Origin: Pseudomonas putida
GTDB taxonomy: Bacteria > Pseudomonadota > Gammaproteobacteria > Pseudomonadales > Pseudomonadaceae
Assembly: GCF_001976065.1 (NCBI RefSeq)
Contig: NZ_MNAH01000004.1
Location: 126,519-190,518, forward strand
DNA length: 64,000 nt
Direction: 5' to 3'
The translations under genes and the position numbers were made by a program. How positions within the stretch are numbered: the first letter of the stretch is position 1; every line of letters starts with the position of its first letter. This document shows positions 40,959 through 50,292 of this stretch, piece by piece. The notes under the pieces were generated by a model, which was not told where the DNA came from, made no database searches, and saw nothing but the letters and a program-made list of their open reading frames with translations.

Positions 40959-42137
40959 TTGCGCTCTACCGAAGTCGTGATCATTGGCGCTGGCGCCGCA
41001 GGGTTGATGTGTGCACTGACCGCCGCCGGGCGCGGGCGCAAGGTGCTGTTGCTCGACCATGCCAACAAGGCCGGCAAGAAAATCCTGATGTCGGGCGGTG
41101 GCCGTTGCAATTTCACCAACATGTACACTGAACCTGGCAATTTTCTCTCGCAGAACGCGCACTTCTGCAAATCCGCCCTGGCCCGCTACACCCAGTGGGA
41201 TTTTATCGGCATGGTGGCCAAGCACGGCGTGCCCTACCACGAGAAAAAGCTCGGCCAACTGTTCTGCGATAACAAATCCAGCGACATCCTCGAAATGCTG
41301 CTCAACGAGTGCGATCAGGTCGGCGTCAGTCTGCACCTGGACACCTCGATCCAGACCATCGAGAAGCTCGAGAAAGGCTACTTGCTGGACACCACCCTCG
41401 GCCAGGTCACCTGCGAATCACTGGTGATCGCCACCGGCGGCCTGTCGATCCCGACCTTGGGCGCAACCGGTTTTGGCTACCAGGTGGCCAAGCAATTCGG
41501 CCACGACCTGCTGCCGACTCGCGCCGGCCTGGTGCCGTTCACCATCACCGATCAACTCAAGGAACTGTGCACCGAGTTGTCCGGCACCTCGGTGGACTGC
41601 CTGGTCAGCTGCAATGACCAGAGCTTTCGCGAGAATATCCTGTTCACCCACCGCGGCCTGAGTGGCCCGGCGATCTTGCAGATTTCTTCGTTCTGGGAAT
41701 CCGGCGACACGGTGGAAATCAACCTGATGCCGGACCACGACGTACCAACCTGGCTGCAACAGCAACAGGCCGAACGCCCCAACAGCGAACTGAAAACCCT
41801 GCTCGGCGAAATCTTCACCAAGAAGATGGCTAATCTGCTGGCGGACAACTGGTTCGTCTCCAAGCCGATGAAGCAATACACCCACGGGGAAATCGCCGCC
41901 ATCGCCGAGAAACTGGCGAACTGGAAAGTGGTACCGGCAGGCACTGAAGGCTACCGCACCGCCGAGGTGACCCTGGGCGGCGTCGATACCAACGAGGTGT
42001 CGTCCAAGACCATGGAGTCGCTGAAGAGCCCTGGCCTGTATTTCATCGGTGAAGTGCTGGACGTCACCGGGCACCTGGGCGGCTTCAACTTCCAGTGGGC
42101 CTGGGCCTCCGGCTACGCCGCCGCGCAGTACGCCTGA
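40959..42137 (+). CDS. BaiN/YhiN-family FAD-dependent oxidoreductase (HI0933-like)
   Basis: 392 aa from the TTG at 40959, which has GAGGA at a good distance; the frame extends into the palindromic repeat, arguing for this start. FAD motif EVVIIGAGAAGLMCALTAAGRGRKVLLLD, family signature KKILMSGGGRCNFTN, IATGGLSIPTLGATG, and C-terminal YFIGEVLDVTGHLGGFNFQWAWASGYAA. Substrate is unknown for most members. Common in Pseudomonas next to dbpA. Confidence 0.85.
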   Translation: MRSTEVVIIGAGAAGLMCALTAAGRGRKVLLLDHANKAGKKILMSGGGRCNFTNMYTEPGNFLSQNAHFCKSALARYTQWDFIGMVAKHGVPYHEKKLGQLFCDNKSSDILEMLLNECDQVGVSLHLDTSIQTIEKLEKGYLLDTTLGQVTCESLVIATGGLSIPTLGATGFGYQVAKQFGHDLLPTRAGLVPFTITDQLKELCTELSGTSVDCLVSCNDQSFRENILFTHRGLSGPAILQISSFWESGDTVEINLMPDHDVPTWLQQQQAERPNSELKTLLGEIFTKKMANLLADNWFVSKPMKQYTHGEIAAIAEKLANWKVVPAGTEGYRTAEVTLGGVDTNEVSSKTMESLKSPGLYFIGEVLDVTGHLGGFNFQWAWASGYAAAQYA

Positions 42138-42155
42138 TCGACCGCGCCATCGTTC

Positions 42156-42218
42156 TTCGCCGGCAAGCCAGCTCCTACAAGACCGCGCAAGACCTGTAGG
42201 AGCTGGCTTGCCAGCGAA
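42156..42218. repeat. REP pair, second family (GCCAGC/GCCGGC type)
   Basis: TTCGCCGGCAAGCCAGCTCC and GGAGCTGGCTTGCCAGCGAA flank a short spacer. Confidence 0.85.
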
Positions 42219-42337
42219 GGCGATGTAACAGACATAGGGAAGGAACAGATTTTGCTGTCAGATGTGATTGCCGCCATTGCGTCGGCGTCATCATTGGCTC
42301 AATTTAGCGTCATTGCCTCGGAAGGCCTTCGCACTTC

Positions 42338-44521
42338 ATGTCATCGACCTCGTTCCGTCAGTCTCTGCGCCGGCTTTGGGCGCTGGATAAATTCAGTTAC
42401 AGCGTGCGGGTGTTCATCGCCCTGACCGGCACCATGGCTTTGTGCTGGTATCAGGATGAAATGGGACTGTTGATCCCGTTATTCCTGGGGATTATCGCCA
42501 GCGCCCTGGCCGAAACCGATGACAGCTGGCAGGGCCGCCTCAACGCTCTGGCAGTGACGCTGGTGTGTTTCGCCGTCGCCGCGCTGTCGGTCGAACTGCT
42601 GTTCCCCTACCCCATTCTCTTTATCATCGCCTTCGCCCTGGCCGCCTTCTGCCTGACGATGCTCGGCGCCTTGGGCGAACGTTATGGGGCGATTGCCTCG
42701 GCGACCCTGATTCTGTCGGTCTACACCATGATCGGCGTCGACCAGCGCGGTGGCGCGGTCACCGATTTCTGGCATGAGCCGGTGCTGCTGGTGGCCGGTG
42801 CAGCCTGGTACGGCCTGCTGTCGGTGTTGTGGCAGGCGCTGTTTTCCAACCAGCCGGTGCAACAAAGCCTGGCGCGGCTGTTCCGTGAGCTGGGGTTTTA
42901 CCTGAAGTTGAAGTCTTCGCTGTTCGAGCCGATCCGGCAGATGGACGTGGAAGCCCGGCGCCTGGAACTGGCCCAGCAAAACGGCCGCGTGGTTGCGGCG
43001 CTGAACGCCGCCAAGGAAATCATCCTGCATCGGGTCGGCAACGGTCGCCCAGGCTCAAAAGTCAGCCGCTACCTGAAGCTGTACTTCCTCGCCCAGGACA
43101 TCCACGAACGCGCCAGTTCCTCGCATTACCCGTACAACGCCCTGGCCGAAGCGTTCTTCCACAGCGATGTGCTGTTCCGCTGCCAGCGCCTGCTGCGCCA
43201 GCAAGGCAAGGCGTGCCGGGCGCTGGCCGAGTCGATCCAGATGCGCCAGCCGTTCACCTACGACGCGAGTTTTGCCGAGGCCCTCGGCGACCTGCACGCC
43301 TCCCTCGAACACCTGCGCATCCAGAGCAATCCCGCCTGGCGCGGGCTACTGCGCTCACTGCGGGCGCTGGCGGCCAACCTCGGCACGCTCGACCGCCTGC
43401 TCAGTGATGCCAGCAATCCCGACACCCTGGCCGACGCCACCGACAGCAGCCTGCTCGACCGCTCGCCGCGCAACTTCAAGGATGTCTGGATACGCTTGCG
43501 CACCCAACTGACGCCCACCTCGCTGCTGTTCCGCCATGCCCTGCGCTTGCCCCTGGCCTTGAGCATCGGCTACGCCATGGTGCATTTGATTCACCCCTCC
43601 CAGGGTTACTGGATCATCCTCACGACGCTGTTTGTCTGCCAGCCGAACTACGGTGCAACAAGGCGCAAGCTCGGCCAGCGGATCATCGGCACCGCGATCG
43701 GCCTGACGCTGGCCTGGGCACTGTTCGATCTGTTCCCGAACCCGCTGATCCAGTCCTGTTTCGCGATTGCCGCCGGGGTGGTGTTCTTCACCAACCGCAC
43801 CACCCGCTACACCCTGGCGACAGCGGCGATCACGCTGATGGTGCTGTTCTGCTTCAACCAGGTGGGCGACGGTTACGGGCTGTTCCTGCCTCGGCTGTTC
43901 GATACCCTGCTCGGCAGCCTGATTGCCGGCCTGGCGGTGTTCCTGTTCCTGCCGGACTGGCAGGGTCGGCGCCTGAACAAAGTGCTGGCCAACACCCTGA
44001 CCTGCAACAGCATCTACCTGCGCCAGATCATGCAGCAATACGCCGCTGGCAAAAGCGACGACCTGGCGTATCGCCTGGCGCGGCGCAACGCACACAACGC
44101 CGACGCGGCGTTGTCGACCACCCTGGCCAACATGCTGATGGAGCCGGGGCATTTCCGGAAGGAAGCGGATGTCGGGTTTCGCTTCCTGGTGCTGTCGCAC
44201 ACCTTGCTCAGCTATTTGTCCGGACTGGGCGCCCACCGGGAAACTCAATTACCGCAGAATGTGCGCGAACAGCTGATCGAAGGCGCGGGGGTGAAACTGG
44301 CGTCCAGCATCGATGAAATAGCCCAGGGGCTGGCAAGCAAATCCGCCATTGCCATTCAGAGCGATGAGGAAGAAGCGCTGGCCAACGCGCTCGAGCAAAT
44401 GCCCGACGAGATCGATGAGGGCCAGCGACTGGTGCAGACGCAACTGGCGTTGATCTGCCGACAGTTGGGACCGTTGCGCACGCTGGCGGCGCATTTGATC
44501 AAGGACACGAGCGAGGATTGA
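42338..44521 (+). CDS. YccS-family inner-membrane protein
   Basis: 727 aa. Two membrane blocks of about six segments each: residues ~25-165 (LIPLFLGIIASALAET, LSVELLFPYPILFIIAFALAAFCL) and ~400-550 (RLPLALSIGYAMVHLIHPSQGYWIILTTLFVCQPNYGATRRKLGQRIIGTAIGLTLAWALF), separated by a long soluble helical region. This is the YccS/YhfK, fusaric-acid-resistance-like layout. Possible efflux function; the substrate is unknown. No membrane-fusion partner is nearby. Confidence 0.85.
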   Translation: MSSTSFRQSLRRLWALDKFSYSVRVFIALTGTMALCWYQDEMGLLIPLFLGIIASALAETDDSWQGRLNALAVTLVCFAVAALSVELLFPYPILFIIAFALAAFCLTMLGALGERYGAIASATLILSVYTMIGVDQRGGAVTDFWHEPVLLVAGAAWYGLLSVLWQALFSNQPVQQSLARLFRELGFYLKLKSSLFEPIRQMDVEARRLELAQQNGRVVAALNAAKEIILHRVGNGRPGSKVSRYLKLYFLAQDIHERASSSHYPYNALAEAFFHSDVLFRCQRLLRQQGKACRALAESIQMRQPFTYDASFAEALGDLHASLEHLRIQSNPAWRGLLRSLRALAANLGTLDRLLSDASNPDTLADATDSSLLDRSPRNFKDVWIRLRTQLTPTSLLFRHALRLPLALSIGYAMVHLIHPSQGYWIILTTLFVCQPNYGATRRKLGQRIIGTAIGLTLAWALFDLFPNPLIQSCFAIAAGVVFFTNRTTRYTLATAAITLMVLFCFNQVGDGYGLFLPRLFDTLLGSLIAGLAVFLFLPDWQGRRLNKVLANTLTCNSIYLRQIMQQYAAGKSDDLAYRLARRNAHNADAALSTTLANMLMEPGHFRKEADVGFRFLVLSHTLLSYLSGLGAHRETQLPQNVREQLIEGAGVKLASSIDEIAQGLASKSAIAIQSDEEEALANALEQMPDEIDEGQRLVQTQLALICRQLGPLRTLAAHLIKDTSED

Positions 44522-44534
44522 GAGGTGTCACACT

Positions 44535-45272
44535 TCACATTCCGTGTCGCTTCATGATCCGCGCATACGTGCCATCGGCCTTCATTGCCAGGATGGCACG
44601 ATCAAAACCGGCGACGATCTGCTCGTGCTGCGGATTTTTCAGGCTGACCAGAATGTGCAGGCCGTTCTCGCTCAGCGGTTTGGGCAAGAACTCCACGGCG
44701 TTGCGAACCTTGGGCGACTCTCGGGCCAGATAATAACGAGCGACGTATTCGTCTTCCAAGGTCAGCTTGACCCTGTCGGCAGCGACCATGCGCACGGCCA
44801 TGGCAAAGTTGTGTACCGGAATCTTCTGCAACGACACATCTTGATCGAAACTCGGTGAATAGGCGTAGCCACGCACCACCGCAATCGGATTGGTATACAG
44901 CTGCTGCAAATGGTTGAATTCGATGGGTGCATCCTTACGCTTGAGAAAGCGCACCCGATTGATCAGGTACTCGTCCGAAAACTGCCCGAGCCCTGTGCGC
45001 TCCTCATTGAACCAGGCGTTGACCAAAACGTCATAACGGCCCTCGCCCAACCCAAGCAACGCCCGCGCCCACGGCACCTGCTGGAAATCACTGGCATAGC
45101 CGGACCGCGCCAGGGCGGTACTGACAATGTCCGTGGCCAACCCACCATTGAACAAGGTGGCGTCGGTAAAGGGTGGCCAGGCATCCGCCACCAGCCGCAA
45201 CTTTTCTGCAGCCACACTTTCAGTCAGCAACAGCAATCCAAGCAAAGCAAAGGCTCGATGCAATCGCGGCAT
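44535..45272 (-). CDS. Periplasmic substrate-binding domain protein (SBP family 3)
   Basis: 245 aa. Signal peptide (MPRLHRAFALLGLLLLTESVAAEKL) followed by LVADAWPPFTDATLFNGGLATDIVSTALARSGYASDFQQVPWARALLGLGEGRYDVLVNAWF, typical of amino-acid-type solute-binding proteins. No permease or ATPase gene is adjacent, so it may serve another transporter or act as an isolated sensor. Convergent with the YccS gene, with only a 13-bp gap. Confidence 0.8.
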   Translation of the reverse strand: MPRLHRAFALLGLLLLTESVAAEKLRLVADAWPPFTDATLFNGGLATDIVSTALARSGYASDFQQVPWARALLGLGEGRYDVLVNAWFNEERTGLGQFSDEYLINRVRFLKRKDAPIEFNHLQQLYTNPIAVVRGYAYSPSFDQDVSLQKIPVHNFAMAVRMVAADRVKLTLEDEYVARYYLARESPKVRNAVEFLPKPLSENGLHILVSLKNPQHEQIVAGFDRAILAMKADGTYARIMKRHGM

Positions 45273-45525
45273 GCCAGAAAATCCTTAGCGGGCGGCTGCC
45301 CGACGTGTTTTTCAGCGAAAACGCCAAGACCCGTACCGGCACCCCCAGGCACTCAATGTCAGCGCGTTGCAGCTCTGCACAGCGCTAGATTCAGATTACA
45401 CAAAGAAGACAGCGTCGCGCCAAATGAATGATGGCATTTTGGTCTTTGTCACAGATTCCTACGCCATAAAGACATCCATCGCCGAGGCGCTTAGTATCAC
45501 CAAGACGTTTTCAGGGAATCAGCAC

Positions 45526-45978
45526 ATGACAATCAACTGGGTCTGCAAACACCACAGCGATCTGGGCAAGGAGCAGCTGTATGCCATTTTGCAACTGCGC
45601 GCCGAAGTGTTCGTCATCGAACAGAAATGCATCTATCAGGACATCGATGGCCAGGATCTGGAGGGTGACACCTGCCATTTGATGGCCTGGGACGAAGATC
45701 GGCTGGTGGCGTACCTGCGCCTGCTCGATCCCGAGCTACAGGGCGGTGACGTGGTGATCGGGCGGGTGATCATTGCGCCACAGGCGCGAGGCACCGGGCT
45801 GGGCCATGAGTTGATGGCCCAGGCGCTGAAGCAGATCGCAAAACGCTGGCCAGACATGCCGGTCTACCTCTCGGCCCAGGCGCATTTGCAGGGGTATTAC
45901 GGGCGGTACGGGTTTGTCGTGGCGGGTGAGGAGTATGTCGAGGACGGGATTCCACATATCGGCATGCGGCGTTCCTGA
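45526..45978 (+). CDS. elaA: ElaA-type GNAT acetyltransferase
   Basis: 150 aa from the ATG at 45526; the frame opens earlier (45367) without a site. MTINWVCKHHSDLGKEQLYAILQLRAEVFVIEQKCIYQDIDGQDLEGDTCHLMAW is the ElaA signature, followed by the acetyl-CoA loop PQARGTGLGHELMAQAL and YYGRYGFVVAGEEYVEDGIPHIGM. Substrate unknown. Confidence 0.85.
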   Translation: MTINWVCKHHSDLGKEQLYAILQLRAEVFVIEQKCIYQDIDGQDLEGDTCHLMAWDEDRLVAYLRLLDPELQGGDVVIGRVIIAPQARGTGLGHELMAQALKQIAKRWPDMPVYLSAQAHLQGYYGRYGFVVAGEEYVEDGIPHIGMRRS

Positions 45979-45984
45979 GGGCCC

Positions 45985-46061
45985 TATCGCGAGCAGGCTC
46001 GCTCCCACAGTCGATCTTTGTTAAGCCAAATATCTACTGTGGGAGCGAGCCTGCTCGCGAA
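45985..46061. repeat. REP pair after elaA
   Basis: Inverted GAGCAGGCTCGC-type copies with a ~33-bp spacer between convergent genes. Confidence 0.9.
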
Positions 46062-46087
46062 GGCGTCCGATCAATCACCGCAGAAAC

Positions 46088-46384
46088 TCAGGGATACTCC
46101 AGCACCGCCTTGATCTGCCGAAGATTACGCTCGATCCACCCGCGATCGATCGCCCCCCACCCGCGAATGCGATAACGCCCGGCATGGTTGCGTGCGCCCT
46201 CTTCCTGCTCGAACTCGCAGACGATATCCAGGTCCGCCAGGGCAGCAATGGTGTCCTGGGCTGTGCGCCGGGGCATACCGGTGACTTCGGTCAAGGCCGG
46301 AACGCTGCTGGCCAGGCCACTGTCGATCAGGTACGCCACGTACAGGCGGCGGTAGAAGCTGCTCTTGGTCTTGCTTACGTCCAT
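46088..46384 (-). CDS. Small winged helix-turn-helix protein
   Basis: 98 aa with AGGAG 7-8 nt upstream. MDVSKTKSSFYRRLYVAYLIDSGLASSVPALTEVTGMPRRTAQDTIAALADLDIVCEFEQEE reads as a winged HTH, with recognition helix near MPRRTAQDTIAAL and a basic wing. A DNA-binding role is probable; targets are unknown. It lies 28 bp downstream of the YgjP-type gene and is likely in one operon with it. Confidence 0.72.
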   Translation of the reverse strand: MDVSKTKSSFYRRLYVAYLIDSGLASSVPALTEVTGMPRRTAQDTIAALADLDIVCEFEQEEGARNHAGRYRIRGWGAIDRGWIERNLRQIKAVLEYP

Positions 46385-46412
46385 CCATGCGCTCCTTGTT
46401 CGTCGGATCGAT

Positions 46413-46904
46413 TCATTGCAGGTCGCGCCAGGTCAGGTACACCCGCACATCGAACTCCACCTGGTGATAACCGGGCAACATGTGCTCGCACAGTTTGTAG
46501 AAGGCCTTGTTGTGGTCGGACTCCTTGAAGTGCGCCAACTCATGCACCACGATCATTTTCAGAAACTCCGATGGCGCCTCCTTGAACAATGAGGCGATGC
46601 GGATTTCTTTCTTGGCCTTGAGCTTGCCGCCTTGCACCCGCGAGATGGTGGTGTGCAGTCCGAGTGCGCGGTGTGTCAGGTCCAGACGGTTGTCAAACAG
46701 GACCTTGTCGATGGAAGGGGCGTTACGCAGGTATTCCTGCTTGAGGTCCAGGGCATAGGTGTACAGCGCCTTGTCGCTCTGCACTCCATGCTTTTGCGGG
46801 TAACGCTGGCTCAGGTAATCGCCCAGCCGACCGTCGGTGATCATCTGACGCACCTGGTCTTGCAAGGTAGCCGGGTAGGCCTGGAGGTATTTCAACGCGG
46901 TCAT
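46413..46904 (-). CDS. YgjP-type (DUF45/M48-like) metallopeptidase
   Basis: 163 aa from the ATG at 46904. It carries the zinc motif HELAHFKESDHNKAFYKLCEHM (HExxH followed by a third His), preceded by a beta-rich segment (TTISRVQGGKLKAKKEIRIASLF), as in YgjP proteins. Cytosolic. The ribosome site is weak. The physiological substrate is not known. Confidence 0.8.
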   Translation of the reverse strand: MTALKYLQAYPATLQDQVRQMITDGRLGDYLSQRYPQKHGVQSDKALYTYALDLKQEYLRNAPSIDKVLFDNRLDLTHRALGLHTTISRVQGGKLKAKKEIRIASLFKEAPSEFLKMIVVHELAHFKESDHNKAFYKLCEHMLPGYHQVEFDVRVYLTWRDLQ

Positions 46905-46949
46905 CGCAGCGGCAACACAAATCAGCAAAAGGTCGCCAGTGTAGCGAAT

Positions 46950-49073
46950 TCAGCCGGTCAGCGCGCCCCAGTCGAAGGGCTGCACAAAGAGCCCGGTGTC
47001 TTCGGCCATCATCGGCCGCGCCACCAGGAAACCTTGCACATACTCACAGCCATTGGCTTGCAGCCACTGGTATTGCGCCAGGGTTTCGACCCCTTCGGCA
47101 ACCACCAGCATCCCGTACTCCTTGCACAGGTCGATCACATTGCGCACCAGGGCGGCGTCCCTGGAGGAATCCGGAAGCCGGCTGATCAGATGGCGATCAA
47201 GCTTGAGCGTATCCAGTTCCAGGTCGCGCAAATGAGACAGCGAACACGGGCCGGAACCGAAGTCGTCCAGCGCCACCCGGACCCCAAGATTGCGCAGTAA
47301 ACGCAGCTGCTTCCGGGTTTCCTCCGGGTTATGCATCAAGGCCTCTTCCGTCACCTCGACCTCCAGGTGACGCGACTGCAAACCATGCCGCTCCAGTACC
47401 TGGCGCAACTCGGTGACCAGATGGGGCATGGCAAACTGTGTGCTGCTCAAGCTGACGCCCACCACCAGGTCCTCGGCAAACAGCGCCTCCCAAGCTTTGC
47501 GCTGCCCGGCACTGCGCTGGTAGATCCAGCTGCCCAGGCGACTGATCAACCGCGCCTCTTCCAGCAGCGGCAAAAACAACCCTGGGGGCACGTCGCCGAC
47601 GCTCGGGTGCTGCCAGCGCAGCAACGCCTCGAACCCACGAAGCCGCCCATCGGCAACAGCCACCTGAGGCTGATACACAAGATTGAAATCACGATTCTCG
47701 ATGGCCGTGCGCACGCTTTCCTCGAGCATCAGTCGCGAGCGAGCCCGGCCGTTCATTTCGTGGTCGTAGAACCGATACTGCTGGCGGCCGGCGCGCTTGG
47801 CTTCGTACATGGCGATGTCGGACGCGCGCATCAAGCCATCGAGGTTGGCGCCGCAATCGGGGAACGTGGCAATGCCGATGCTGGCGCCGAGGGCGATATC
47901 CAGACCGTCGATTTGCTGGCAGACCGACACCCGTTCGATGAGTTTTTCCGCAATCTTCGCCGCCTGCTCGGGAAACTCCAGGTCCAGTAAGGCCGTGAAT
48001 TCATCTCCCCCCATGCGTGCCAGGATGTCAAATGGACGCAGGCAGGCCTTCAACTGTTCGGACACCCAACGCAATACGCGATCGCCGGCATCGTGACCGA
48101 GTGAATCGTTGACCCGCTTGAAGCCATCCAGGTCGAGGTACAACAGGACCCAGGCACTGTCCGAACGTTCGCCTCGCAACAGGAGGTTTTCCACAGTCTG
48201 GTAAAAGCCACGGCGGTTCAGCAACCCGGTCAGCGGATCGGTGACCGCCTGGAATTCGAGTTGCTGATGCAGGTGGCGCACCACCGACATGTCCAGCACC
48301 GTCACCACCATCGCATGTTGTTCCATAGGCAGTGGGGCGCAGGACAGCGCCACGGGCACCTGTTGCCCCGGGGCGGTACGCAGCAATGCGTCGTGCAGGC
48401 GCAAGGTCTCGCCGCGTTTGTACCCGTTCAACAGGTCAGAATCGGCCCAGACCGGAATGTGCGGTTTTTGCAGGAAATCCAGGAACTCCTTGCCCTGCAG
48501 CTCCTGCACCGTGGCATTGAGCAGTCGCGACATTGCCGGGTTGGCAAAGCGCACCAGACCGTCCTCACCGACCACCAGGATGCCCTCGGCGGCGTTTTCC
48601 AGCACCGAGGCATTGAACGCGCGAGCGACCTCCAGGTCATGACTCAGGCGCTGCAATGCCCGGCGATTGCGCTGGTGCTCGAGCAGCGCCTGGACCTTGG
48701 GCTTGAGGATCTGTGGGTCGAAGGGTTTGAACAGATAATCCACCGCGCCACTGGCATACCCCTTGATCACGGCATCCTGGGACTGTTCGTTGGCGGTCAG
48801 GAAAATGATCGGTGTCAGGTGCGTACGCTGGCTGCCACGCATCAAGCGCGCCACTTCAAAACCGTCCATGCCCGGCATTTGCACATCAAGCAGCACCAGG
48901 TCGACATCGTATTCAAGCAACAACCCGAGCGCCTCGAAACCGGAGGCAGCGGTGATGACCTGCCAATCCTGGCGCTGCAGCAATGCACGCATGCTGACCA
49001 GGTTTTCAGGGTAATCATCGACGATCAACAGGGTTGAATGGCCTTCAGCTGGCATTGGGTGCGCGCATTCCAT
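46950..49073 (-). CDS. Response regulator with PAS, GGDEF and EAL domains
   Basis: 707 aa. REC domain (TLLIVDDYPENLVSMRALLQR, phospho-Asp in VLLDVQMPGMDG, Lys in DYLFKPF) over ~1-135; PAS (FNASVLENAAEGILVVGEDGLVRFANPAMSRLL) ~150-265; GGDEF domain with intact ARMGGDEFTALL; EAL domain with FEALLRWQHP, EVTEEAL, DDFGSG and EGVET. Both catalytic motifs look intact, so it may make and break cyclic-di-GMP under control of a phosphorelay. The partner kinase is not adjacent. Start 49073 is preferred; an ATG six codons on (49055) is possible. Confidence 0.88.
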   Translation of the reverse strand: MECAHPMPAEGHSTLLIVDDYPENLVSMRALLQRQDWQVITAASGFEALGLLLEYDVDLVLLDVQMPGMDGFEVARLMRGSQRTHLTPIIFLTANEQSQDAVIKGYASGAVDYLFKPFDPQILKPKVQALLEHQRNRRALQRLSHDLEVARAFNASVLENAAEGILVVGEDGLVRFANPAMSRLLNATVQELQGKEFLDFLQKPHIPVWADSDLLNGYKRGETLRLHDALLRTAPGQQVPVALSCAPLPMEQHAMVVTVLDMSVVRHLHQQLEFQAVTDPLTGLLNRRGFYQTVENLLLRGERSDSAWVLLYLDLDGFKRVNDSLGHDAGDRVLRWVSEQLKACLRPFDILARMGGDEFTALLDLEFPEQAAKIAEKLIERVSVCQQIDGLDIALGASIGIATFPDCGANLDGLMRASDIAMYEAKRAGRQQYRFYDHEMNGRARSRLMLEESVRTAIENRDFNLVYQPQVAVADGRLRGFEALLRWQHPSVGDVPPGLFLPLLEEARLISRLGSWIYQRSAGQRKAWEALFAEDLVVGVSLSSTQFAMPHLVTELRQVLERHGLQSRHLEVEVTEEALMHNPEETRKQLRLLRNLGVRVALDDFGSGPCSLSHLRDLELDTLKLDRHLISRLPDSSRDAALVRNVIDLCKEYGMLVVAEGVETLAQYQWLQANGCEYVQGFLVARPMMAEDTGLFVQPFDWGALTG

Positions 49074-49393
49074 GCTGCTTCTCTAGGTCTGGATGTCAGG
49101 TCGACTTCGGGTGAAAACCGGACAGATATTGTGCCTTCACTCTAGACCGGGATCAGTGAAAGCAGAAGGTGTCAGTGCGCCATCACTCGACCGAAGCGTC
49201 ATTTGCCGACTAACGGTCGGCCACGCAGCCCGCTAAAATCGGGCAGGATGGCACTTCGACAGGATGTTGGCGCCAATTAACTGCCCGGCGGGCGTTAACA
49301 AAATAGTTCACTACGCTTATAAAGACCGCCCCAAAGGCACGTGCTAGAGCGATTGGCACGTTCGTGCAGCATTCATTCGCGGAAGCTTTGACT
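49074..49393. promoter_or_regulatory. Upstream region of the PL7 gene with an imperfect dyad
   Basis: About 320 bp without a gene. TTAACTGCCC ... GGGCGTTAA at 49277-49298 is a near-palindrome, followed by TTATAAA (49318) as a possible -10. It suggests a regulator-controlled promoter for the alginate-lyase gene; nothing else stands out. Confidence 0.35.
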
Positions 49394-50062
49394 ATGATTG
49401 ACCTCGCAACCTGGAATCTCAGTGTTCCTGTCGGCAGCCCGCCATACACTGTTGAAACCTCAAAACTGGTAGACGGTTTCAAGGATCAATACTTCCATTC
49501 CGACACGGGCGTTCTGTTTTTCTGGTCGCCAGTGACCGGCTCGCGCACTGAAAACGCGATTTATCCGCGCACCGAGCTGCGTGAAACCTACAGCAACGGC
49601 ACGCTGAAAAACTGGTTCTACCCGGACGCCGACAACTTGCTCCACGCCACCCTGGCGGTGAACCAGGTCCCAAGCTCGGGCAAGATCGTGATCGGGCAGA
49701 TCCACGCCTATAACAGCCAGAAGCCGATGGTCAAACTCGAATACCAATACAAAACCAAAACCGAGACCGGCAACCTCGTCATCAAAGTGCGCATGCACCC
49801 CGACGACTCTGAAAGCCGGATCATCACCCTCGCCACCGGGATCAAGCTCAATAATGAGTTCAACTACCTCATTCATTTGAGCCCCGGCGGCGCACTGGGC
49901 GTCAGCGCCGCGGGTTACCAGTGGGATACCACCATCAGTGCCACCTGGCGCGACAAACCGCTGTATTTCAAGGCAGGGGCGTACGTTCAGGACAACACCG
50001 GATACACCAGTGAGGGCGGACAAGTGACATTCAGCAAGCTGGATATTGATCACGATAAATAG
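49394..50062 (+). CDS. Polysaccharide lyase family 7 protein (alginate lyase-like), no signal peptide
   Basis: 222 aa from the ATG at 49394 with GGAAG upstream. PL7 motifs: RTELRE (59-64), GQIHAY with the catalytic Gln-x-His (102-104), and YFKAGAYVQ near residue 195. It cleaves alginate or related uronan by beta-elimination. MIDLATWNLSVPVG starts directly with the mature domain, so no Sec export is encoded; the enzyme is cytosolic or leaves another way. It stands alone, not in an alginate operon. Confidence 0.85.
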   Translation: MIDLATWNLSVPVGSPPYTVETSKLVDGFKDQYFHSDTGVLFFWSPVTGSRTENAIYPRTELRETYSNGTLKNWFYPDADNLLHATLAVNQVPSSGKIVIGQIHAYNSQKPMVKLEYQYKTKTETGNLVIKVRMHPDDSESRIITLATGIKLNNEFNYLIHLSPGGALGVSAAGYQWDTTISATWRDKPLYFKAGAYVQDNTGYTSEGGQVTFSKLDIDHDK

Positions 50063-50090
50063 TGATCCCTATCCGGGTCCCTGCCCCACA

Positions 50091-50114
50091 AAAACCCGCC
50101 GCCAGGCGGGTTTT
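50091..50114. terminator. Terminator after the PL7 gene
   Basis: AAAACCCGCC / GGCGGGTTTT with a 4-nt loop. Confidence 0.88.
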
Positions 50115-50184
50115 TCATATAATTCAAAACGACAAATGCTTATTACCCATCATTGTTACCCACATAACAATATCGAATAAACAA

Positions 50185-50200
50185 CTGTCATTTATGACAG
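50185..50200. promoter_or_regulatory. Palindrome upstream of the 127-aa gene
   Basis: CTGTCA-TTTA-TGACAG, a perfect dyad about 95 bp before the ATG at 50293 in an AT-rich intergenic stretch. It could be an operator. Confidence 0.4.
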
Positions 50201-50292
50201 GTGAATATTCGCCACGCCGAATTTACTCTTCATCGGCAACCCAACACATAGCTCTCCCTTGACGCCAGATCAAAGCAAAGGAATAAGACTCC

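Noticed and set aside
44535..45272. A complete amino-acid ABC transporter operon
   Set aside because: Only the binding protein is present; the flanking genes are a YccS protein and ElaA, not permease or ATPase.
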